From: Gammaproteobacteria bacterium | GTDB taxonomy: Bacteria; Pseudomonadota; Gammaproteobacteria; Pseudomonadales; Porticoccaceae | Direction: 5' to 3' | Assembly: GCA_016708925.1 (NCBI GenBank) | Contig: JADJET010000003.1 | Location: forward strand, 62,001 to 126,000 | Length of the DNA stretch: 64,000 nucleotides | Shown: positions 57,229 to 64,000 of the stretch, in pieces | Layout of the letters: the number at the start of each line of letters is the position of its first letter | Numbering within the stretch: the first letter of the stretch is position 1 | The notes under the pieces: model-generated | The model's input: only the letters and a program-made list of their open reading frames with translations | Told to the model about the DNA's origin: nothing | Database searches by the model: none | Program-made: the position numbers and the translations under genes

Positions 57229-58171
57229 GCGAACCCGCGGCGCCGCTCATTGCCATCACCGGCGCGACCGGCTTCATCGGCCGCAACCTCTGTTCCCGCC
57301 TGCGGGTGTCGGGGTTTCGGGTGCGCGCACTGGTGCGCTCCCCCGGCCAGGTGCCGTGGCTGGCGCGTGCCGGCATCGATATCCTTCCGGGTGATCTCGC
57401 CGCGCCGCCTGCGCTGCGGCAGTTGCTCGCCGGTAGTGCGGCCGTGATCCACTGCGCGGGCACTGTGCGCGGCCGCACCCCGGCCGATTTCGCGTCCGCC
57501 AATGTGCTGGGCTGCCAGCATCTGGTACAGGCCATCAAGGATTCGGACACTCCACCACGACTGTTGGCACTGTCGTCGCTGGCGGCGCGGGAACCACAGC
57601 TGTCGCACTACGCTGCCAGCAAATTTGCCGGCGAGCAGGTGGTGTCGGCGAGCGGCGATGCGGTCGCCTGGACCATCCTGCGGCCACCGGCCGTGTACCC
57701 GGCGACCGCGAACTGCTGCCGCTGTTTCGGCTGATGGCGCGCGGTATCGCGCCGCTGCCCGGCGGTCTCACGGACCGCGTCTCGATGCTCTACATCGACG
57801 ATCTGGCAAGCGCCGTCATGTGCTGGCTGGCTACGGACTCGCCGCCACGACGGATTTTTACCCTCAGCGATCCCGCGGACGCGGGCTACAGTTGGGCGGA
57901 TATCGTGCGCATCGCGGGCGTCGTGTGCGGGCGCCAGGTGCGACCCCTCCGGGTACCGTCCGTGGTGCTCGACGGGATCGCCGGAGTAAACTGGGCTGCC
58001 GCCGCGCTGTTGCGTTACGCGCCCATGCTGACGCCCAGCAAAGTACGGGAATTGCGCCATGCCGACTGGACCTGCGACTGGCGCGAGCTGGGCGCCGCGC
58101 TTGACTGGCAACCGCGGGTCGATCTGGCCACCGGAATGCGCAACACTCTGCATGATGACGCTGGGCGTTAA
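57225..58171 (+). CDS. NAD-dependent epimerase/dehydratase-family protein (frameshifted)
   Basis: Extended SDR of about 315 aa: Rossmann loop ITGATGFIGRNLCSRL, the IHCAGTVRG block, the active-site YAASKFAGE and RPPAVY. The frame breaks at about 57697-57702. One added base continues GDRELLPLFRLMARGIAPLP into the C-terminal part. The start is unclear: CTG 57225 overlaps the ligase stop (CTGA), while the only ATG in frame is 57093, deep in the ligase gene. It acts on a nucleotide sugar or on a keto/hydroxy lipid. The sequence does not say which. Confidence 0.78.
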
Positions 58172-58205
58172 CCAACAAACCACCCCTCCACGAGATGAGT
58201 GACGG

Positions 58206-58808
58206 ATGTCGTCGAAAAATCCCACTTCGATCCGCCTGTTCCGCAGCGACCTGCTGGAAGCCCTTACCCATGTGCATCCGCTCGTGCCGCTGCTGGTATG
58301 GACGCCCGTAATCAGCTGGTTGTTGTGGCGCGCGGTGACGATCCACGGGCTGTCGATCACCGACCTGATTCCCGTGGCTGCGGCGGCGTTGCTGGTCTGG
58401 ACTCTCACCGAATACGGCCTGCACCGCTTCGTGTTTCATTTCCCCGCCAAATCCCGGCTCGGCAAATGGCTGGTGTTTCTGTTTCACGGCGTCCATCACG
58501 AGTCCCCCCAGGACAAAACCCGGCTGGTGATGCCGCCGGCCGGTGCGATCCTGATCATGGCGATGATCTGGCCGCTGTTCCAGTTGCTGATACCCGCTCC
58601 CTGGGCCGAGCCGTTCTGCGCGTTTTTCCTCATCGGCTATCTGGTGTACGACTACATTCATTACGCCACCCATCATTTTCCGATGCGCCTTGAGCTGTTC
58701 CAGCAGATCAAGCGCCACCACATGAAACACCATTATTCCGGTCAGACCGGCCGCTACGGCGTCAGCTCGCCGCTCTGGGACATCGTGTTTCGCACCACCG
58801 GCCGTTAA
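58206..58808 (+). CDS. Sterol desaturase / fatty-acid hydroxylase superfamily protein
   Basis: 200-aa membrane protein with about four helices and the full set of histidine boxes: HRFVFH, HGVHHE, HYATHH and HHMKHH, which bind the di-iron centre. The layout (HxxxxH...HxxHH...HxxHH) is closest to fatty-acid 2-hydroxylases without the cytochrome b5 domain. It likely hydroxylates an acyl chain in the inner membrane. It lies 34 bp after the epimerase gene. Confidence 0.85.
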   Translation: MSSKNPTSIRLFRSDLLEALTHVHPLVPLLVWTPVISWLLWRAVTIHGLSITDLIPVAAAALLVWTLTEYGLHRFVFHFPAKSRLGKWLVFLFHGVHHESPQDKTRLVMPPAGAILIMAMIWPLFQLLIPAPWAEPFCAFFLIGYLVYDYIHYATHHFPMRLELFQQIKRHHMKHHYSGQTGRYGVSSPLWDIVFRTTGR

Positions 58809-58846
58809 GCCGCCACTCATTGCCACGCCCCGGAACCCGCCTCGCC

Positions 58847-59797
58847 ATGCCCGAGTACTACCTGATCCCCAAGCGCCTGATCAAACGCTGGCCGTCCCTG
58901 CGCCGGGCCGCGTGGGCGATGGAGGGCTACTTTTTCAAGGCGTTGATCGGCGGCGCTCGCCTGCTGCCCCCGGAACGCGCCGGGAAACTGCTGTCCTGGC
59001 TGTTCGGATTGGTCGGGCCCCACACCGCCAAGGCCGCCAAGGCCGACGCCAACCTGCGCTTTGTGCTGCCGCGACAAAGCGCGCGCGAACGCCGCGCCAT
59101 GGTGAAGCAAATCTTTCGCAATCTCGGCCTGGCCACCGCCGAGCTGCTGTCCGCCAACCGCATCCTCGCCGAACGCGAGCGGCGCTTTGAATTTATCGCC
59201 GACCCCGTCACCACCGCGCTGCTGGCCGCGCACCAACCCATTCTCTTTGTCACCGCCCATATCGGCGCCTGGAATCTGGGTAACGCCATGGTTTCCCACT
59301 ACGGATTTGAGGCCAGTTATCTTTACGCGAAGGAACCCAATCCCTACCTGCACGAACTGTTTTACGGCATGCGCAAGATCCCGGGCATTCATCTTTACCC
59401 CAATACCGGAGGTCTGCTGCGCCTGCATCGGGAGCTGGCTGCCGGACGCAGCGTGGGACTGGTGGTGGACACCCGCCTGGATGAAGGCGAACTCATCCCC
59501 CTGTTCGGCGTTCCCGCGCCCACCAACACCCTCGCCGCCCGCCTCGCCCTGCGCACCCGGGTGCCGCTGATTCCGGTGCGGACCGAACGCTTGCCGAATC
59601 ATCGCTATCGCATCACCGCCGGCCCGCCGATCAAGGTGCCTGAAGATATCCAGGAGGAGCTGCCGCGCGCGATCGCCATGACCGCCGAGATCAGCCGGCG
59701 CTTCGAAGCGTGGATCCGCACCGATCCCGCGCAGTGGGTCTGCCTCAAACGGCGCTGGCCCAAGGACGCAGCACCCGCGCTGGAGGCAAACCCCTAA
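58847..59797 (+). CDS. LpxL/HtrB-like lipid acyltransferase
   Basis: 316 aa from ATG 58847 (MPEYYLIPKRLIKRWPSL). The catalytic block reads VTAHIGAWNLGNAM. The family dyad is normally H-x4-E or -D (HFGNWE), but here position +5 is Asn. Later LVVDTRLDEGELIPLFGVPA and RVPLIPVRTERL are conserved in lipid A late acyltransferases. It may acylate the product of this locus rather than lipid A. Confidence 0.8.
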   Translation: MPEYYLIPKRLIKRWPSLRRAAWAMEGYFFKALIGGARLLPPERAGKLLSWLFGLVGPHTAKAAKADANLRFVLPRQSARERRAMVKQIFRNLGLATAELLSANRILAERERRFEFIADPVTTALLAAHQPILFVTAHIGAWNLGNAMVSHYGFEASYLYAKEPNPYLHELFYGMRKIPGIHLYPNTGGLLRLHRELAAGRSVGLVVDTRLDEGELIPLFGVPAPTNTLAARLALRTRVPLIPVRTERLPNHRYRITAGPPIKVPEDIQEELPRAIAMTAEISRRFEAWIRTDPAQWVCLKRRWPKDAAPALEANP

Positions 59798-59899
59798 ACG
59801 GCCAGGGCCGAGCGCGAAACCGCCACCGTGCCAATGCTAAACTCGCACCCTCGACCACGCGCGTCCTGTGCATCACGCCATTCCGACCGGTTCCATTCC

Positions 59900-60843
59900 A
59901 TGCATGTGATCAACAAGCACGTCACCAAACGGCTGGTTCGGCTCGCCAGTCACGTCCTGCCGGAAGAGCGCGGACTCGCGCTCGAACGCTGGCGTCGCGG
60001 CCGCGAGGAGTACTGGAAATACCAACGTTGCGATCACGTCTTCGCCTCCTATGGCAAGAGCGGACGCACTGGGTGCGCGCCATGCTGTCGCGCTATTTCC
60101 AGCTCGCCTGCAACATTCCGGAAAATATCCTGTTCGGCTTCGACAACTACCACAAGATAAATCCGGCAGTACCGAAAATATTTTTTACCCATGACAACTA
60201 TTTGCGCACTTACACCGGCAATCTCGATTCCAAGAAAGATTTCTACGCCAAAAAAACCGTGCTGCTGGCGCGCCGCCCCCAGGATGTCGCGGTGTCGCAG
60301 TTCTTCCAGTGGAAGCATCGCATGCGCCCGTACAAAAAGGCACTGAACCTGTACCCGAGCCACGGCGCCGATATTTCCCTCTACGACTTCGTGATGGACG
60401 AACACCAGGGCCTGCCTCACATCATCGAATTCATGAATCTGTGGGAACGTGAATTGCCCAAAATCCGCGTGTCCCTGTTGTTGCGCTACGAAGACCTGCG
60501 CGCCACGCCGCACCCGGAATTGAGCCGGCTGGTGGCGTTTCTGGGCATGCAGCCCGATGCCGCCGCCATCGCCGACGCGGTCGAGTTCGCCACGGTGGAA
60601 AATCTGCGCAAAAAGGAAGAGACCAATTATTTCTGGCGCAGCGGCAGCCGCCTCAAGGCCGCCGATCCGAGTAACCCGGACTCCTACAAGGTACGTCGCG
60701 CCAAGGTCGGCGGCTACCGGGATTATTTCGACGATCGGCAACTCGCGGAAATCGACGGGCTGGTCGCGGCACGGCTCGCACCGAGCTTTGGTTACAGCGA
60801 AACGCCCGCGGTCACCGCGCCGCGAGATGCCGTTCGTGACTGA
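59900..60843 (+). CDS. Cytosolic-type sulfotransferase, tandem copy 1 (frameshifted)
   Basis: PAPS-dependent sulfotransferase, 314 aa after correction. ATG 59900 (MHVINKHVTK) leads to YGKSGRT, then the frame breaks at 60069/60070. One added base gives GRTWVRAMLSRYFQ, the 5'-phosphosulfate loop. The 3'-phosphate motif RRPQDVAVSQFFQW and the C-terminal RRAKVGGYRDYF (the RKGxxGxWKxxF-like signature) follow. It closely resembles copy 2, with which it overlaps by 17 bp. Confidence 0.82.
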
Positions 60844-61768
60844 TTACCTTCGCATCGCGCGGCACGCCGGCGTCGCTGTTTGTCCTTTGGCATCGCGCGA
60901 GCACCGCAAGGCATCCGAACGCTGGCTGCGCGGCTGGCTGGAATACCGCCGCCTGCAACCGGCGGACTGGGTGTTGATGTCCTGGGGCAAGAGCGGCCGG
61001 ACCTGGCTGCGGGTGATGCTGTCGCGTTTTTACCAGGTACGCTACGGTCTACCGGCCTCCGAATTGCTCGATTTCGACAATTTCCACCGGCGCAATCCGG
61101 CGGCGCCGCGCGTGTTCTTCACCCACAACAATTACCTGCGCGACTACACCGGCAACTGGCAATCGAAAGCACATTTCGCCGGCAAAAAAATCGTTTTGCA
61201 GGTACGCGACCCGCGCGATGTCGCGGTGTCGCAATTCTTTCAGTGGCAGTTCCGCATCCAGCCGCGCAAGAAATTTCTCAACGACTATCCGCCCCACGGC
61301 GCCGATATCGGCGTTTTCGATTTCGTCATGAATCCGCAAGTGGGCTTGCCGCGCATCATCGACTACTTCAACGACTGGGCCGCATCGCGGGCCGAAGTCG
61401 CCGACCTGCTGCTGGTGCGCTACGAAGACATGCGCAGCGATCCGGGGCGGGAATTGCGACGCATTCTGAGCTTCACCGGCACACCGGGGACCGAAGACGA
61501 GATCGCCGAAGCGGTCAATTTTGCCGCCTACGACAATATGAAAAAGCTGGAAGCGGACGGTTTCTTCCGCAACAGCGGCGCGCGCGTGAAAGCCGGCGAT
61601 ACCAATAATCCCGAGTCCTTCAAGGTGCGACGCGCCAAGGTCGGGGGTTACCGGGATTATTTCGACGACGATCAATGTCGCACGCTCGACGCATTGATGA
61701 CGAAGCTGGACCCCGTGTTCGGCTACGACGCCGCGCCTGCGCCAGCAACCGGCGTGGCGGCGGGGTAG
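60827..61768 (+). CDS. Cytosolic-type sulfotransferase, tandem copy 2
   Basis: 313 aa, intact. 5'-PSB SWGKSGRTWLRVML, 3'-PSB RDPRDVAVSQFFQW and C-terminal RRAKVGGYRDYFDD. ATG 60827 overlaps the end of copy 1. It lacks a signal peptide or membrane anchor, so sulfation would occur in the cytoplasm. Its 3' end overlaps the convergent PPTase gene by 46 bp. Confidence 0.86.
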   Translation: MPFVTDYLRIARHAGVAVCPLASREHRKASERWLRGWLEYRRLQPADWVLMSWGKSGRTWLRVMLSRFYQVRYGLPASELLDFDNFHRRNPAAPRVFFTHNNYLRDYTGNWQSKAHFAGKKIVLQVRDPRDVAVSQFFQWQFRIQPRKKFLNDYPPHGADIGVFDFVMNPQVGLPRIIDYFNDWAASRAEVADLLLVRYEDMRSDPGRELRRILSFTGTPGTEDEIAEAVNFAAYDNMKKLEADGFFRNSGARVKAGDTNNPESFKVRRAKVGGYRDYFDDDQCRTLDALMTKLDPVFGYDAAPAPATGVAAG

Positions 61769-62511
61769 CGCACGGTCTCCATCGCCGCGCGTTCGGGGGC
61801 CTGTCCGTTCCGTCGCCAACACAGGGCAACGCGATAACCCGGGATGTCCGCCACCCGCCGCCGCTGCCAACCGGCCACGATTGTCGCCGCGATGGCGCTG
61901 GATTCCGGATCGGAAAATCCCGCCAGGCCGTAGCCGAGCGCTTTGAAATACGCTTCCCGCGCGGTCCAGATATCGTAAAACGCTGCGCACTGCGCGGTAC
62001 CCGACAAGCTACCGAGCGCCGCGCATTCGTCGGCGGAAAAAAAACGCCGCGCCAGCGCCGGCAACCGATCCCTCGGCGCGACATGTTCCACGTCCACGCC
62101 AAGTTCACACTGCCAACCCAGCGCGCAGACCACCAGATCCGCGCTGTGGGACAGGTTGAATGCCAGCGGCAGCGCGGGCCAGACGAGCGCGGGCTTGCCG
62201 CGTCGGTCGCGCGCAAACCGCCAGTCCGCCAGCGGCAGCGGATAGCGCCGGGAGAGCGCCCCGCGCAACAGCAGCCGCGCCAGCACGGCCCGGTGCCGAT
62301 CGGCGGGATCGGCGAAGCGCACGCAATGCGCTGCTTCAGCACTGGAGAGAAGTGCGCGGCTCGTCCGGGACTTCAGGACATCGGAACATGCGCTAGGTCG
62401 TGCCAGCCACAACTGGACCGCGCCGTCGGCAAAACTTCGATACGGCTGTTCCGGCAATCCGGGAAGATTCGGACAGGCAGCCGGCACAATATCAGCCGCA
62501 AGAAACCTCAA
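61723..62511 (-). CDS. 4'-phosphopantetheinyl transferase, Sfp/Gsp type
   Basis: 262 aa. FNLSHSADLVV, GVDVEHV (Mg-binding Asp and Glu) and the WTAREAYFKALGYGL signature define the Sfp-like family, which primes carrier proteins of secondary-metabolite assembly lines. ATG 62511 overlaps the oxygenase stop by 4 bp. No carrier protein gene is seen in the window. Confidence 0.86.
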   Translation of the reverse strand: MRFLAADIVPAACPNLPGLPEQPYRSFADGAVQLWLARPSACSDVLKSRTSRALLSSAEAAHCVRFADPADRHRAVLARLLLRGALSRRYPLPLADWRFARDRRGKPALVWPALPLAFNLSHSADLVVCALGWQCELGVDVEHVAPRDRLPALARRFFSADECAALGSLSGTAQCAAFYDIWTAREAYFKALGYGLAGFSDPESSAIAATIVAGWQRRRVADIPGYRVALCWRRNGQAPERAAMETVRYPAATPVAGAGAAS

Positions 62512-63224
62512 AAACGCTGCACCTGTTTGCCGACGATGCGATCGCGAATCCGCCAGTAGAGTGTGTCCGGATTCACCACCACGATGAACACGCGGCGCAG
62601 ACGGCCTTCGGGACAGGTGATCGGCTGCACCGCGTGCCAGCAGTGGTCGGTGCGCTGGAAGAGCGTCGATTGATTGCCGATAAATGGCGCCTCCTGGATG
62701 GCGACGAATTCCTCCAGTGCCGGCGCCGAGTCGTAATTCAGGCGCCCGGCATCATCGAGGATCAAGGTGCCGCCGCCCCACTCCGGCAGCCAGTCGCCCT
62801 CGGGGTTGAAGTAGAAAAGCTGGGAGCCATATTCGCGCCTGGCATCGCAATGGGGCGAAACCGAACACCCGGTCGGTGTGTAATGCCAGTGGAACCGGAA
62901 AGTAGGCCGTCCACAGCGAAACAGCCGCGCGATCTGTTCGCGGTAACCGGAGTTGCACAGCTCGTCGATAAAGGCGCGCCAGGGCGCCGGCACCGGGGTA
63001 TCGGGCGTGAATTCGAGGGAGTAGCGGTCGTGAGGCGCCTGGCCCGCACGGCGCCGATAACCGACTTTTTGTTCGAACAGATCGAGCCCGGGCATGTTCG
63101 CGAGCAGCGCGGCGTAACCCTCGGGCGTCACCAGATCCGCCATACCGAGCCAGGGAAAAGGTTTGCGCCGGGCGAAATCCGCGGCATCGACGGCCGCGAG
63201 TTTGTCGAGAGCGAGATAGCGCAT
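62508..63224 (-). CDS. 2-oxoglutarate/Fe(II)-dependent dioxygenase-like protein
   Basis: 238 aa with a double-stranded beta-helix metal triad: HxD in SPHCDARREYGSQLFYFN, distal His in CWHAVQPI and the 2OG-binding Arg in RRVFIVV. Probably a hydroxylase of a small or lipid-linked substrate. It sits between the glycosyltransferase-like gene (3-bp gap) and the PPTase (4-bp overlap), so the three are one transcript. Confidence 0.72.
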   Translation of the reverse strand: MRYLALDKLAAVDAADFARRKPFPWLGMADLVTPEGYAALLANMPGLDLFEQKVGYRRRAGQAPHDRYSLEFTPDTPVPAPWRAFIDELCNSGYREQIARLFRCGRPTFRFHWHYTPTGCSVSPHCDARREYGSQLFYFNPEGDWLPEWGGGTLILDDAGRLNYDSAPALEEFVAIQEAPFIGNQSTLFQRTDHCWHAVQPITCPEGRLRRVFIVVVNPDTLYWRIRDRIVGKQVQRF

Positions 63225-63227
63225 GGT

Positions 63228-64000
63228 TCAGGCAGCCTCCAACCGGATTTTGTTCAGGACATCCAACGCATCGTGGCGCAAGTGATTGCGTGCCATCTCG
63301 GCGCGCAACAAGTCTTCGGTTACCGAACCGTTATCGAGACATTCCCGCACCAGCGTGAAAAACAGCCGCTCCTGGGCCGGGTCCGGGTGGCGGGCGTAGC
63401 GGCCGAGCAGCGCGTATTCGCCGAGTAGACGCGCGCGCACCCGGTTGAGCCCGGCGAGCAGGGGCTTGTCTTTCAGTTTGTCGGCGGGCGTGAAGTCGAC
63501 CGGGAGCCCGGTTTTCCAGGGCTGGGTGCGGCGTTTGGTGTTGTGGAGCATTTTCGTCTGCGGCGTGAGGCGATCGAAATCGTTCCACTCGGGCTCCAGC
63601 CAGCCGATGTTCTCGGGTCGCTCGTGCGCCAGCACCATCCAGTCCTTGTAGTCGCGCGTGAAACTGAACAGTTCACCGAACTCCCGCTCGCAATCCCAGT
63701 GCCGCAACCGCGCGCAGTCCAGCAGCATCACGCTGGTGGCCACCTGAAACCCTTTTTCGTCGCGCCCGGAGCGCCGCCGGCCCATCACCGCCGCGCCCTG
63801 CATGTCGCGGGTCAGCAGTTCGTGGATATCGCCGACCGCGAACACATCGGGATCGATCACCACGGCGCGGCCGCGATACCCGGCGAGTTGCGGCGCCAGG
63901 AAGCGCAGCGGCGTGAACGACTGCAGATCGTCCATGCGCCAGGTGCGGGTGGTGCCGCCACGCAGGAACTCCTGCCCCTCGCGTACGGCCAGGAAGGGAT
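63228..64000 (-). CDS. GT8-like glycosyltransferase (N-terminus beyond the window)
   Basis: The frame runs through the window end without a start. AVVIDPDVFAVGDIHEL carries a DxD-like metal motif (DPD), followed by VATSVMLLDCARLRHWD and KMLHNTKRRTQPW, a layout like GT-A fold family 8 enzymes. The ATG at 63935 is internal, since conserved-looking sequence continues upstream of it. Donor and acceptor unknown. Confidence 0.6.
   Translation of the reverse strand, partial: PFLAVREGQEFLRGGTTRTWRMDDLQSFTPLRFLAPQLAGYRGRAVVIDPDVFAVGDIHELLTRDMQGAAVMGRRRSGRDEKGFQVATSVMLLDCARLRHWDCEREFGELFSFTRDYKDWMVLAHERPENIGWLEPEWNDFDRLTPQTKMLHNTKRRTQPWKTGLPVDFTPADKLKDKPLLAGLNRVRARLLGEYALLGRYARHPDPAQERLFFTLVRECLDNGSVTEDLLRAEMARNHLRHDALDVLNKIRLEAA

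Overview
The window is a gene-dense, GC-rich stretch of a gammaproteobacterial chromosome. This is indicated by the ubiB-hisI-hisE-tatABC order, the fmdB-aspS-yebC-ruvCAB-ybgC-tolQRAB-pal-cpoB-queEC order, a complete EF-P beta-lysylation set (epmA, efp, epmB), and a fimX homologue next to serB as in Pseudomonas. The family or genus cannot be fixed from sequence alone. No plasmid, phage, insertion sequence, CRISPR array or rRNA was seen.

Layout. 0-4 kb: end of a ubiquinone locus (ubiJ-like tail, ubiB), hisI, hisE and the Tat translocon tatABC. 4-9.6 kb, minus strand: a CaiB/BaiF CoA-transferase, a DUF3094-like membrane peptide, an acyl-CoA dehydrogenase, and bioB-bioF under a strong promoter that coincides with a BirA-type operator. 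9.7-14 kb: comF, cysE, then epmA-efp facing epmB. 14-19 kb: a PilZ-like protein, a FimX-type degenerate GGDEF/EAL protein, and serB. 19-26 kb: a short-chain dehydrogenase, an orphan phosphoribosyltransferase and four tandem CaiB/BaiF CoA-transferase paralogues. 26-36.5 kb: a DUF1971 protein, the pyruvate dehydrogenase genes aceE-aceF, a pitrilysin-like protease, a PerM-type permease and BepA. 36.5-40 kb: a CDGSH protein, a CitE-like lyase with a MaoC hydratase, a nitroreductase behind a large inverted-repeat promoter, and nadA. 40-52.4 kb: tRNA-Lys, then (reading right to left) fmdB, aspS, yebC, ruvCAB, ybgC, tolQRAB-pal-cpoB and queE-queC. 52.8-55.1 kb: an HU-like DNA-binding protein with a basic tail, and proS.

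55.2-64 kb is the least ordinary part. It holds a fatty-acyl-AMP ligase, an NAD-dependent epimerase, a membrane fatty-acid hydroxylase, an LpxL/HtrB-like acyltransferase and two tandem cytosolic-type sulfotransferases. Facing these is a minus-strand set of a GT8-like glycosyltransferase (cut by the window end), a 2OG-Fe(II) oxygenase and an Sfp-type phosphopantetheinyl transferase. Together they look like a locus for an activated, hydroxylated, acyl-transferred and sulfated lipid or lipid-linked metabolite. No carrier protein is visible inside the window.

Sequence quality. Eight otherwise intact genes (ubiB, DUF3094-like, acyl-CoA dehydrogenase, serB, aspS, acyl-AMP ligase, epimerase, first sulfotransferase) each contain one net single-base frameshift, several in short homopolymers. 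Because these include aspS and serB, uncorrected sequencing errors are the simplest explanation. I list these genes as CDS with the break position rather than as true pseudogenes.
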